Positions 36,893 to 45,129 of a DNA stretch of 45,129 nucleotides are shown one piece after another. The notes under the pieces were generated by a model. It worked only from the letters and a program-made list of their open reading frames with translations, did not search any database and was not told where the DNA came from. Within the stretch, counting starts at the first letter, position 1. The number at the start of each line of letters is the position of its first letter. A program made the position numbers and the translations under genes. This stretch comes from Methylophaga pinxianii (GTDB lineage Bacteria; Pseudomonadota; Gammaproteobacteria; Nitrosococcales; Methylophagaceae). The stretch covers positions 1 through 45,129 of the forward strand of contig NZ_JAJAEO010000161.1 in NCBI RefSeq assembly GCF_020447225.1, read 5' to 3'.

Positions 36893-37818
36893 CGCAGTCG
36901 GGATTGAAAGTGATCAAACCCGGTGTGTTAACACTGGTTCAGGATCTGGGGCGTTTTGCCTATCAACATATTGGTCTTTCACCCGGCGGTGCTGCCGATG
37001 AGCATGCGTTTTTATGGGCAAACCGCTTACTCAGTAATCGGCCTAACAGTCCTGCGCTGGAAATATGTTTTGGCGGCTTACAACTCGAAGCATTCGCCAA
37101 AACCAATATCGCCATCACCGGCGCAGAGATGAATGCCACCCTCAATGAGCGTCCCATTAAAAACTGGCAAACGCATACTCTCAACGTCGGTGATAAGCTG
37201 AAATTTGCCCATGCGACCTCCGGAATACGCAGCTATCTGGCGATTCAGGACGGCTTTCAGTTGCAGCCCAGCTTTGGGTCCGTCGCGACGGTGATGCGTG
37301 AAAAAATGGGCGGACTGGATGGTGACGGCAGTCCATTGAAAGCTGGTGACTTTTTACCCTGCACAGAACATAAACCTAAATTAACTACACATGTCCCGCC
37401 GCTATTTATCCCGGATTATCAGCAACCATTAATTCTGAGCGTGATTCCCAGTGAACAGACGGATCAAGTTGACGCAGCCGAACTGGAAAAGCTGTATCAC
37501 TGGACCTACCGTATTTCGCCACAAAGCGATCGCATGGGGATTCGGCTGGAAGGTGAACCAATCAGGCCTAAATTGAACGGTATTATTTCTGAAGGGATCG
37601 CCTATGGCACCATCCAACTACCACCAGATGGGCAACCCATCATCCTGCTGAAAGATCGCCAGACCATGGGCGGCTACCCTAAACTGGGCACGCTGTTTGT
37701 GCTCGATGCATTTCTACTCTCTCAACAACAAGCTCATACCGAAGTCAGATTTACACAGATGTCGTTAGAAGAAGCTCAGGAAAAACTGCGTTATTTCTAT
37801 CGCTTTTTTGGGGCGTAG
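36889..37818 (+). CDS. pxpC: 5-oxoprolinase subunit PxpC (KipA-like)
   Basis: 309 aa of the allophanate hydrolase subunit 2 family. It opens with VIKPGVLTLVQDLGRFAYQH and has GAADEHAFLWANRLLSN, YRISPQSDRMGIRLEG and the C-terminal KDRQTMGGYPKLG. Full length and last in pxpABC. No terminator follows within the next 70 bp. Confidence 0.92.
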   Translation: MTQSGLKVIKPGVLTLVQDLGRFAYQHIGLSPGGAADEHAFLWANRLLSNRPNSPALEICFGGLQLEAFAKTNIAITGAEMNATLNERPIKNWQTHTLNVGDKLKFAHATSGIRSYLAIQDGFQLQPSFGSVATVMREKMGGLDGDGSPLKAGDFLPCTEHKPKLTTHVPPLFIPDYQQPLILSVIPSEQTDQVDAAELEKLYHWTYRISPQSDRMGIRLEGEPIRPKLNGIISEGIAYGTIQLPPDGQPIILLKDRQTMGGYPKLGTLFVLDAFLLSQQQAHTEVRFTQMSLEEAQEKLRYFYRFFGA

Positions 37819-37890
37819 TGATTAACAAAGCAGATACCAGAAAAATGACGTTGCTGGCACGTTGTTGCAAATTCACAAAGTTACTTTTAC

Positions 37891-38466
37891 CTAACAGCCG
37901 CGAAACAGCCAGGCATGAATCAACTTGGTATAGCGTGGCATCACCACATAAACCATCAGCAAGACTGCAATACCGGTGATAATCAAGGTATCCAGATAAT
38001 GATTGTCAGGCAGTCCCAATTTGTGAAGTGGCAGAAGTAAAAACGGCAATATCAACACCAATGGGTAAATAGCTGACCAGGTGACCAGCGCCTGTTTCCA
38101 GCGAATGGGAACCTTGGTATTCGCCTGCTCCGGGGTAAACCAGAAATCCAGCCCGCTATTAATATAAAAATCGTCGCCTTTCACCAGCAACGGTGAAACC
38201 TGAGCTATCAACTCACTGCGTTTGGCCGATTCCATCCAGCCACGTAAATGTGACTGCGTATCAAAACGGATAATAATCGTATAGGTTTCGGTTAATCCCG
38301 CGATGGGCCGGATAACGTTTAAATCCAGATGCCCCGGCGAACTCTTACAATGCGGCGCAATTTCATTTAACCATTCTTCGTATTCGGCATGTTTGTCCTT
38401 ATTAACCTGATGAGTAATTACTGCTGTCGCACCATGGGTTAACGGATCCACACGATTTTGTTGCAT
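37891..38466 (-). CDS. ABM-domain protein with C-terminal membrane helices
   Basis: 191 aa. Residues 10-105 form an antibiotic-biosynthesis-monooxygenase (dimeric alpha/beta barrel) domain (VITHQVNKDKHAEYEEWL, then HLDLNVIRP). Two transmembrane helices follow (about 128-150 and 160-180), with a short basic end. Membrane-anchored ABM proteins occur in several gammaproteobacteria but have no assigned function. AGGAAAAGG precedes ATG 38466. Confidence 0.75.
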   Translation of the reverse strand: MQQNRVDPLTHGATAVITHQVNKDKHAEYEEWLNEIAPHCKSSPGHLDLNVIRPIAGLTETYTIIIRFDTQSHLRGWMESAKRSELIAQVSPLLVKGDDFYINSGLDFWFTPEQANTKVPIRWKQALVTWSAIYPLVLILPFLLLPLHKLGLPDNHYLDTLIITGIAVLLMVYVVMPRYTKLIHAWLFRGC

Positions 38467-38564
38467 AACCTTTTCCTAAAATACAAAGTGGTTGGATAAA
38501 TGTTTGACCAACAAAATATCAAGTCATGCGGTTTTTATAAAATCTTATCGTAGAGAGCCAAATG

Positions 38565-38611
38565 ATTTAGGGCCAGTGCAAACATGTTGAGTGTTTACAC
38601 TGGCCCTAAAT
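38565..38611. repeat. Long inverted repeat after the VPLPA-CTERM gene
   Basis: Arms of 20 bp (38565-38584 and 38592-38611) match at 19 of 20 positions around a 7-nt loop. No T-run follows on the minus strand, so it is not a standard intrinsic terminator. It may still end or process the transcript of the gene at 38678-40144, or be a repeated extragenic element. Confidence 0.6.
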
Positions 38612-38677
38612 ATTCAGCTGATGTAGGTCGAACGCTAAGTCGTAATAGACCTAATGATTAGTTCGTCCTCAGGACGA

Positions 38678-40144
38678 TTAGCCCAACAGACGTGCCCGAC
38701 CAGCCCACAGTCCAAAAAGACCGAAAGCAAACAGCGGTAATGCTGCTGGTAACGGTACTGCACTTGGATTCATAAACTGACTGGCAAGCGCTTCGGTAGA
38801 GAAAGAGCCATCCGTGCCAAATGTCCATGATGAGAAGTTTGTGAATTTTCCTGAGAACAGCTCATCACCAGCGATACCGAAGGACATGTAAATCAACGCA
38901 TCGGTCATATCAAATGACAAAATATCAGCCAGCGAAAAATCATTAAAGAAAACACTGTTCTCACCCCGGCCGCCGTCAAAAATGCCAGTACTTAACATGT
39001 TAGAGGTCAACCCATCGACAACCAACATATCATCACCAGCACCAAAGATAACATCGCCGATAATCTCGCTGTTTCCAGACAGTAGCAAGCTACTGTCACC
39101 CTGATTTGGAGCAAACTGAATGGCAGTGCCTGAACGGCCAACCAGAGTGCCACTGTTTTCAATAGTGATCTGAGATGTGCTGGCACCATCTGTACCAATT
39201 GCATGAACGCCTTCGATATAACCTTCATTGATAATGGTCAGCGGACCCGCTTCACGGACTTCACCTACTGATGGCTCATACAGTGAGTCTACGTCGATGC
39301 CGTTACCGCCTTCCAATGGGTCACTCAAAGAACCTGTAGAGACAATGGCGCCTGTTGCATGGTTGTGCACTTTACCTTCATCGATGTCGATACCGTCATC
39401 AGAACCGATGATCACACCGTAGTTATTGGCTTCACCGCTGGCAAATTGCACACCGTCTTCATCGTCAGTCGCACCAGCATTGGTCCAGGTCTTCGTATCG
39501 GCATCCCAGGACAAGCCATTCAAACCAATGGTGCCGTGGTTTTCAAGAGTGAAATCTTCACGCGCTTCAATAACTTCTTCACCGCCGCGTAATGTTCCAT
39601 GGTTAATCACGGTAGTACCTGGGCCACGGCTTTGAATGGCACGACCATCAGCACTTTCGATCAGGCCATAATTGGTAATATTAGCGTTTTCAAGTGCGAA
39701 ATCGTTATCCAATCTCACCGCTTGATTTTCAGCAGAGATAACGCCGGTTTCACGATTAATCAGCGTGAAATTATCCGCATCGTCCTGCAGACGAATACCG
39801 CGGTCACCGCCACTAATTGTGCCAGAGTTGTCGATGGTCAGGTTGACACCCTTGCCACGGATCGCATCATCATCGCCACTTTCAATCAGACCCTGATTGT
39901 TCAGTGATTGGTTTGAACCTTCCAATTGCACTGGACGACCGCTTGCACGGACAATCTCAGCACCGCTTTGAACAGTCACTGACAGATTGTCTCTATCATC
40001 ATCAATATTGCCACTATCAGTCGGGGTGCAGATCAGCGTGGGAGAATCGATAGTGCCACCAGGAATACAAGTTGCTGCCATTGTTGGCGCGTTATACAGA
40101 GCCGCCAGCATGGAAACGAAAACCAATTTATGTGTGTTTTTCAC
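38678..40144 (-). CDS. Exported repeat protein with a VPLPA-CTERM sorting signal
   Basis: 488 aa with a GTG start and Shine-Dalgarno GGAGG. A signal peptide (ending ...PTMAA) leads into about 400 residues of short imperfect repeats of the type NNGLIESGDDDAIRG, suggesting a right-handed parallel beta-helix. The C-terminus, VPLPAALPLFAFGLFGLWAGRARLLG, has the motif, hydrophobic helix and basic end of PEP-CTERM/VPLPA-CTERM proteins. These are sorted by exosortase to the surface or exopolysaccharide. No exosortase gene lies in the window. Confidence 0.82.
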   Translation of the reverse strand: MKNTHKLVFVSMLAALYNAPTMAATCIPGGTIDSPTLICTPTDSGNIDDDRDNLSVTVQSGAEIVRASGRPVQLEGSNQSLNNQGLIESGDDDAIRGKGVNLTIDNSGTISGGDRGIRLQDDADNFTLINRETGVISAENQAVRLDNDFALENANITNYGLIESADGRAIQSRGPGTTVINHGTLRGGEEVIEAREDFTLENHGTIGLNGLSWDADTKTWTNAGATDDEDGVQFASGEANNYGVIIGSDDGIDIDEGKVHNHATGAIVSTGSLSDPLEGGNGIDVDSLYEPSVGEVREAGPLTIINEGYIEGVHAIGTDGASTSQITIENSGTLVGRSGTAIQFAPNQGDSSLLLSGNSEIIGDVIFGAGDDMLVVDGLTSNMLSTGIFDGGRGENSVFFNDFSLADILSFDMTDALIYMSFGIAGDELFSGKFTNFSSWTFGTDGSFSTEALASQFMNPSAVPLPAALPLFAFGLFGLWAGRARLLG

Positions 40145-40296
40145 GTAACCTCCAAGTCAGATATGAACATCGGACTTGAAGATAGTGTTTTATTGTGACA
40201 AATCCATGAATTTTAAAATTAATGTGAACTAAGGCACATACACAAAATTGGAAAACTGATATTGGCCTGGTTAGCCAGCCCTTTGCGCTCATCAAT

Positions 40297-41001
40297 TTAT
40301 TTATTTCGTACATTGCGTACTAAAAACGAATTACCGGGGCCACGTTTTAGCTCAAATAAATCAATGGCTTTAAACAGGCTGCTGAGATTTTTAAAACCAT
40401 AATTTCGAGTATCAAACGAGGTCTTATTCGAGATATTTGCTCCAACAGGCCCAAGTGCCGCCCAGCCGTCTTCGTCTTCGGTTGCCTCAATCGCTTGCCG
40501 CAGCAAATGAATCAGTTTGGTATCGGATTTTATATTTTTGGGTTTAACCGCTGTTTTAGTGATTTCTTTTTCCTCATCCAGAAAAAGAAACTTAGAGCAC
40601 GCATTAACAAATGCCGACGGTGTTTTCCGCTCACCAAAGCCCAATACCACCTTGCCTTCAGCTAAGGCTCTGGTCACCATCGGCGTAAAATCACAATCCG
40701 ATGACACAAAACACATCACATCAATCTGCTTGGTATACATCACATCCATTGCATCAATCACCAAAGCGATATCTGACGCATTTTTACCTTTGGTTAAATC
40801 ATATTGCTGGATGGGTTGAATGGCATATTCATGCAACAGATCTTCCCAGGCCTTTAGCGTAGGCGACTTCCAATTGCCATAGGCTTTACGAATGGTTACC
40901 ACACCATAGTTTGCGACTTCGCTCAGGACATCTTCAAACTTACTTGCGGGCGCATTATCCGCATCAATAAATAACGCGATTTTCTGTTTTAATTCATCCA
41001 T
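40297..41001 (-). CDS. NYN-domain (LabA/DUF88) nuclease-like protein with OST-HTH domain
   Basis: 234 aa. The N-terminal NYN/PIN-like RNase fold (1-150) keeps acidic residues Asp13 and Asp15 (FIDADN), NASDIALVIDAMDV and SSDCDFTPMV. The C-terminal part (about 155-232) looks like an OST-HTH/LOTUS RNA-binding domain (DTRNYGFKNLSSLFKAIDLF). Family role is RNA cleavage or sensing; the substrate is unknown. GAGG precedes ATG 41001. It lies downstream of gajAB on the same strand across 170 bp without a clear terminator. Confidence 0.8.
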   Translation of the reverse strand: MDELKQKIALFIDADNAPASKFEDVLSEVANYGVVTIRKAYGNWKSPTLKAWEDLLHEYAIQPIQQYDLTKGKNASDIALVIDAMDVMYTKQIDVMCFVSSDCDFTPMVTRALAEGKVVLGFGERKTPSAFVNACSKFLFLDEEKEITKTAVKPKNIKSDTKLIHLLRQAIEATEDEDGWAALGPVGANISNKTSFDTRNYGFKNLSSLFKAIDLFELKRGPGNSFLVRNVRNK

Positions 41002-41171
41002 GTTTGCACCTCAAGCCAGTATAGATTTGTTGATGGTTAGCTTTCTATTAATACCCGTTTTTATGTCGAATTTATCACTGATAGCCTTATGATCTTCATT
41101 TGGATCTCGCCCTTTCGATTCAAAAGTAAATCAAGTTGACTACCTCATAATCCAGTCCACTTCTGAGGCTA

Positions 41172-42938
41172 CTAAAGGACTAGCGGGTTCCCAAAAATAT
41201 TATCTTTACCAAAAATCTGTTCAAGTGCCAAAATTGCCTCTAGGGATAACTTTTGGGTGAAAAGTAAGGTGAGGTTGTGCTTTGCACGGGAGCAACTTAC
41301 GTAAAATAAATTTCGATTTCGCTCAAAGGTATCTTGCTTATCAATTGGATAAGAGCCATACATCCACTCCAACATTTGATTCCAGTTATATTGGTTCCAA
41401 CCTCGGCCAAAGATTACAAGCACATTATCAAACTGAGCACCTTTTACACCATGCTTTGTTGAAAATGGGGTCTTATCTTCAATATAGGCACCCAGACCGG
41501 AAATTTCTTGATAAGTTATAGAGCGAAACTGACTAATCTTGCGAACAAACTTCGCCTCATCTTCTTCCAACTCACTGAGTGACTTTGACGCTAAGCTTTT
41601 GAATTTTATTTCTGAATCTTCTATTTTCGACGGAATTCTTGGTGTTTTTGTCTCAGTCAAAAGATCCAGCATATCGCCAATAGTTCCATGAGCCTTAACT
41701 TGGAGAGCTTTATCAATGTTTTTAAGCCAATTCGTTTTATCAGATTGACGCTTTAATTGAGGATGATTCTGCGCCTTAATTTGCAGCAACTCGCCATACT
41801 GTTTATGCTCATAGGCATATAGGGTAGGTTCGACAACCTCAAGAAAGAACTTTATATATTTGTCATTCTTTTTTAAGTAATCGTCCGTGTAAGAAAAGCA
41901 GTCTGCTAAATTTTTAAAATTCTGCTCACTGGCGATAAAGTTATTGGTTAAAAACAGAATTTTTGTCTTTTCGGAAGACAAGTCCCAACCATCTGCAACC
42001 ATCAGTGATTTCGTCTTTAAGATATAATCCTTTACGTCAGATTCTGGAAGGTCATCTTTCCAATGCCCACCACCCTTACCATCTCTTCTAACACCATCCC
42101 AATCATTGGAATGAAAAATCTTTATGACCCCCACTGAGTTTGGATTCGATTCAGCCTGCGGGAGCTCTGGTCGCATTCTGTTCAGACATTCCACTATGTT
42201 TTTATCCGATCGAAAATTCGCCTTTTTTCCTATTTCTACTATTCTTCCTTTGGCACTGGAAATCAAACCGCAAGCAGAAGTACCGTATATTTTTTGCCAA
42301 TGGTCACCAAAAAGACCAACAATAACACCAGATTCGTTATCTATAAGATTGCCAACAATGCTGTCGGCCAGCATGCGATCAGTGTCCTGATATTCGTCGA
42401 TAAACACTATAGGGAATTTACTTCTTAGCAGTTTTTGAAATTTTGGATAAGAAAGCATGCGAGCCATCAATAAAACTACATCATCATGATGCAAAGTGAT
42501 TTCTCTTTCGTTAATCGAAGGAAATCCCAGTTCGTATTTAACGCTTTGCACGTTAATACCAGGAGAATCCGCTATTCTTTGCACCCACTTTTCACCTAGC
42601 TCAGGGATATGCTCTCGCAACTTAACTTGATAAGTTTGTAAAATGTTCCAACAAAAAGCGTGGATGGTATCGGAGAAGATAACCGGGTGGTGGTCTGTTC
42701 GATCTTTGATTTCGTTTTTTGCTACGTTGGTGTATGTGATACAGGCAATTTGCTGGCGATTATTTAACAATGTATCGGCTTGGCGTGAGATCAGATATCT
42801 AATAGATTCTATTAATGAATAGGTTTTGCCAGCACCCGCACCTGCTTCCAAGCGAAAGCACAAATTGTTATCGATACAATGCCTGATTTGTTCAAGGGCC
42901 TCGATAGAAGCCTGTTCAGCCGGCCCTACACTCATCAT
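41172..42938 (-). CDS. gajB: Gabija defence protein GajB (UvrD-like helicase)
   Basis: 588 aa (characterised GajB about 494). Superfamily 1 helicase: Walker A GAGAGKT at 33-39, motif Ia ACITYTNVAKNEI, motif II DEYQDTD at 181-187, motif III GLFGDHWQKIYG, motif V TKHGVKGAQFDNVLVIF and motif VI LFYVSCSRAK. GajB is thought to sense phage DNA ends or products of GajA and consume nucleotides. The start lies in the gajA stop (ATGA overlap), showing a two-gene unit. Confidence 0.85.
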   Translation of the reverse strand: MMSVGPAEQASIEALEQIRHCIDNNLCFRLEAGAGAGKTYSLIESIRYLISRQADTLLNNRQQIACITYTNVAKNEIKDRTDHHPVIFSDTIHAFCWNILQTYQVKLREHIPELGEKWVQRIADSPGINVQSVKYELGFPSINEREITLHHDDVVLLMARMLSYPKFQKLLRSKFPIVFIDEYQDTDRMLADSIVGNLIDNESGVIVGLFGDHWQKIYGTSACGLISSAKGRIVEIGKKANFRSDKNIVECLNRMRPELPQAESNPNSVGVIKIFHSNDWDGVRRDGKGGGHWKDDLPESDVKDYILKTKSLMVADGWDLSSEKTKILFLTNNFIASEQNFKNLADCFSYTDDYLKKNDKYIKFFLEVVEPTLYAYEHKQYGELLQIKAQNHPQLKRQSDKTNWLKNIDKALQVKAHGTIGDMLDLLTETKTPRIPSKIEDSEIKFKSLASKSLSELEEDEAKFVRKISQFRSITYQEISGLGAYIEDKTPFSTKHGVKGAQFDNVLVIFGRGWNQYNWNQMLEWMYGSYPIDKQDTFERNRNLFYVSCSRAKHNLTLLFTQKLSLEAILALEQIFGKDNIFGNPLVL

Positions 42939-44941
42939 ATTTGCTCGCCCTCGGAATTGCCTGAAACATCTTTATCTAACCATTTCAGTCCCTCACGAAT
43001 ATACTTAGGGACCACCCATTCTGTCTGGTCAATTGAATATTTAATTGCAAAGTTTGCCTTCCCATCTTTAGCTTCCTTTTCCGCTAATTTGATAGCCTTT
43101 TCTTCCATTTCTAAAGTGGTGACCCCAGTTAGGTTAAATTTGGCCTGATTTGCAAATACAAAAGCGTCTTCAAAGCTTCTACCACAACAGGTATGTCCTT
43201 CTTCAGGAACCTGATAGGTAATTCGACGACTTCCAGACAACTTTTCAGCATCTGTCTTATCCTTCAACTTCTTGAACAAAATATCTCTGCTCCGATCGAA
43301 CCATCTGTTTATTCCTGGATTAGACGATCGAAGAGCTTGCGTTGATGGGCATGCTACATAAGATGTCCGCTTTCCATTTTTGACGGGTCTGGTTCCATCA
43401 ATATCAGTAATAACAAGAGTTTTTAACTCGAGAAAATCCAGAAATTTGTAGAAATGATGAGCATAGGCTCCTCCCACCTCGACTACCGACATATATTTCC
43501 GGCGTAGATTGCACTGTTCAGTGTCATCAATCTTCTTGATCATCTCTGGCAAAAGTATTCGTTCGGTGGCCCCTTCAATTAAAATCGCTCTATCCGCAAA
43601 ATAAAGGTCACATTTTGTGAGCGTTAAATACTTGTGCAGAAATTCCTTATCTGCCCTTGACTCTTCACTACAAAACGCTTCCGCCAAGTCTTTAACTTTG
43701 GTTTGCTTACCACTTTTGGAAAGAAAATAACGCACTTTGCTAAAGTCAGCCTCGTTAGCGATATGTGACGAGTGGGTACTAACAACAAATTGTACAGGCC
43801 ATACATTTCCATCATTCAGCTGCTTTTGAAACTCTTTAACTATTTCCTCTAGCTGCCGAATGAATACTTCCTGCATTTGAGGATGTAGATGTGCTTCAGG
43901 CTCTTCAATAAAAATTAAATGACCTTTGGGAGGCGTAATTTGCGACTGAAATTCTCTAAAATATTCATAGATTCTGAAGAGAATGAATATCAAATTACGG
44001 ATACCCAGACCGTTGTAGGTTTCGGGCAAAGAAAAATGATCCTCTCCTTCATAAAATACCCTAGTATTACTTTCTAACAGAGACTTTACATTCAATTCGG
44101 TGGCAGCACTTAAGTTGGGATCTTGCAGCCCCGGATAACCGAAAATATTAAGTGTCGGCAAAAGTGCTTTAACTTTCTCTTGAAAGTCAGTATCTACTTT
44201 TTCCTGGAGTGCCTCGACTACCTTATTGATCTCTTCAGATTTCGCTTTGAATGCCTCAGGCGCACCAGGACTGTTAGCGCTTTTGAAGATATTTCCTAAA
44301 GACTTCCCAAGTACATCTCGTTCATTGTGAGTTTCGTCATCGAGCCCTCTCTGCGCATTGATCAAGCCTGACAGGATTAGCCGTTTAAATGATGCAAATT
44401 CTAGCCTAACTTTATTCTCGTGGTTAGTCGGCTCAATTGCATATATCACAGGCTCATAATGCTGATTTATCGATCCTTTAAGATCTGAGTAATAATTCTT
44501 TCGATTGGCAAGATCAAGCGGATGAAAAAAATCTTTAACCTTACCGTCCTTCAACTGGTAGGAAACCAACACACAGGTCTCAAAGAGCGTATCGTCGAGA
44601 TCGATGATAAAGTCGCCCAAAACTCCGAAGTCGTTTTCATTGTCCTTATAGTCAAGGCTAAGCTCTAATACTATCGTCGGCATTAAAGAACGAACTTCTT
44701 GATCTTCAGCAGAACTCTTGAAAGCTTTCAGAGCTTCTTCAAATTCTTTAAGACATGATTGATTAAAATCCTCATACCGGACTTTCGTGCCTGCTGGATT
44801 CAAGAAGCTTCGGAAAATTTCTGCAAATGAGGTCTTTCCTGTGTTGTTGCGCCCGACAATCAAGGTTGTTCTATCATCCAACGTCAGATTAACGTCCTTG
44901 AGCAATCGATAATTTTTTATTCGGATTTTTTTAATCTTCAT
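42935..44941 (-). CDS. gajA: Gabija defence protein GajA (OLD-family ATPase-TOPRIM nuclease)
   Basis: 668 aa (characterised GajA about 578). It has an ABC-type ATPase with Walker A GRNNTGKT at 30-37, Walker B IFIEEPEAHLHP at 343-354 and a switch His in VVSTHSSH (386-393). A C-terminal TOPRIM nuclease domain follows, with Glu in ILIEGATE (453-460) and the DxD of VITDIDG (513-515). Pairing with a UvrD helicase makes it a class 2 OLD protein, that is, GajA. The final 150 residues extend past the usual TOPRIM. I chose ATG 44941 since GGAAG lies upstream; the earlier TTG has none. Confidence 0.85.
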   Translation of the reverse strand: MKIKKIRIKNYRLLKDVNLTLDDRTTLIVGRNNTGKTSFAEIFRSFLNPAGTKVRYEDFNQSCLKEFEEALKAFKSSAEDQEVRSLMPTIVLELSLDYKDNENDFGVLGDFIIDLDDTLFETCVLVSYQLKDGKVKDFFHPLDLANRKNYYSDLKGSINQHYEPVIYAIEPTNHENKVRLEFASFKRLILSGLINAQRGLDDETHNERDVLGKSLGNIFKSANSPGAPEAFKAKSEEINKVVEALQEKVDTDFQEKVKALLPTLNIFGYPGLQDPNLSAATELNVKSLLESNTRVFYEGEDHFSLPETYNGLGIRNLIFILFRIYEYFREFQSQITPPKGHLIFIEEPEAHLHPQMQEVFIRQLEEIVKEFQKQLNDGNVWPVQFVVSTHSSHIANEADFSKVRYFLSKSGKQTKVKDLAEAFCSEESRADKEFLHKYLTLTKCDLYFADRAILIEGATERILLPEMIKKIDDTEQCNLRRKYMSVVEVGGAYAHHFYKFLDFLELKTLVITDIDGTRPVKNGKRTSYVACPSTQALRSSNPGINRWFDRSRDILFKKLKDKTDAEKLSGSRRITYQVPEEGHTCCGRSFEDAFVFANQAKFNLTGVTTLEMEEKAIKLAEKEAKDGKANFAIKYSIDQTEWVVPKYIREGLKWLDKDVSGNSEGEQI

Positions 44942-45019
44942 AATTCTTCCGTGTGCCAAAGCAAAAATATCAAAAAATCAGCTAACACTATTTCATTTAT
45001 TCAATCCATTGCGTGCTGT

Positions 45020-45129
45020 GACTTGAATATTCGGGTTCTACCCCGATTTTGCGGACACTTCAAAGAAGCCTGATAATGGGCAAAAGGAGTGTTTATGTCG
45101 AAGAGAAGAAAGTACAGTACTGAGTTCAA
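45020..45129 (+). mobile_element. Left end of an IS3-family insertion sequence (partial)
   Basis: GGTTCTACCCCGATTTTGCG followed by GACAC (about 45034-45058) resembles the left terminal repeat of IS3/IS150-type elements, and a transposase OrfA begins 40 bp later. The exact edge is uncertain (about 45020-45035). The rest of the element is outside the window. Confidence 0.6.
45095..45129 (+). CDS. IS3-family transposase OrfA, N-terminal fragment
   Basis: ATG 45095 follows the Shine-Dalgarno AAAGGAGT. The visible residues MSKRRKYSTEF match the start of IS3-family OrfA proteins (helix-turn-helix, HTH_Tnp_1). It is cut by the window end. It lies upstream of and divergent from gajA. Confidence 0.75.
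   Translation, partial: MSKRRKYSTEF

Noticed and set aside
42935-44941. Retron, PARIS or Lamassu ATPase instead of GajA
   Set aside because: No reverse transcriptase, msr/msd RNA, AriB-type partner or SMC-length coiled coil is present. A TOPRIM domain plus an adjacent UvrD helicase fits Gabija best.

Overview
The window looks like a chromosomal segment of a gammaproteobacterium. Gene content supports this: recC-recB-recD in one operon, rep, comM, a zapG/yhcB-type gene, yjgR, ubiK, ppnP, a VPLPA-type C-terminal sorting signal and a TonB-dependent receptor. Moderate base composition and a phosphite-oxidation operon would fit a marine group such as Methylophaga, but that genus guess is inference only. 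No tRNA, rRNA or CRISPR array was seen.

Layout. Positions 1-98 are the right end of an IS3-family element; its terminal repeat supplies the stop codon of a truncated, unrecognised gene (96-485). After about 500 bp of sparse DNA come a beta-CASP metallo-beta-lactamase RNase-like gene with an FNR/Anr-type promoter, a small acidic protein, a YcnI-like copper protein that ends in a natural hexahistidine, the Rep helicase, and a comM gene interrupted by one in-frame TGA just before its Walker A motif. A siderophore receptor with a clear promoter and a probable Fur box, and a DUF481 outer-membrane protein, follow.

Positions 11228-11556 hold a 329-bp MITE-like element with 26-bp terminal inverted repeats and nested internal palindromes. 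It abuts, and gives the stop codon to, the last gene of a complete ptxABCDE phosphite uptake and oxidation operon (11556-15972). That operon is preceded by four 11-bp-spaced Pho-box half-sites. PtxD keeps every catalytic residue at Pseudomonas stutzeri numbering. Housekeeping genes follow (ppnP, ubiK, yjgR, zapG), then recCBD, then a chromosomal class D (OXA-type) beta-lactamase and two envelope proteins.

From 30379 to 37818 are a CpdA-like phosphoesterase, a DUF4112 protein, an exported DJ-1/PfpI protein, an exported alpha/beta hydrolase, a cytochrome b561 with an uncharacterised four-helix membrane partner, and pxpABC (5-oxoprolinase). Then come an ABM-domain membrane protein, a VPLPA-CTERM repeat protein and a NYN/OST-HTH protein.

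The right end is an accessory segment: a two-gene Gabija-type defence system (gajA: OLD-family ATPase with TOPRIM nuclease; gajB: UvrD-like helicase), followed at 45095 by the start of another IS3-family transposase. Both window edges are therefore IS-associated. I found no system that is clearly new to science. The best candidates for follow-up are the divergent Gabija locus with its NYN neighbour, the palindromic MITE, the comM nonsense codon and the cytochrome b561 partner.
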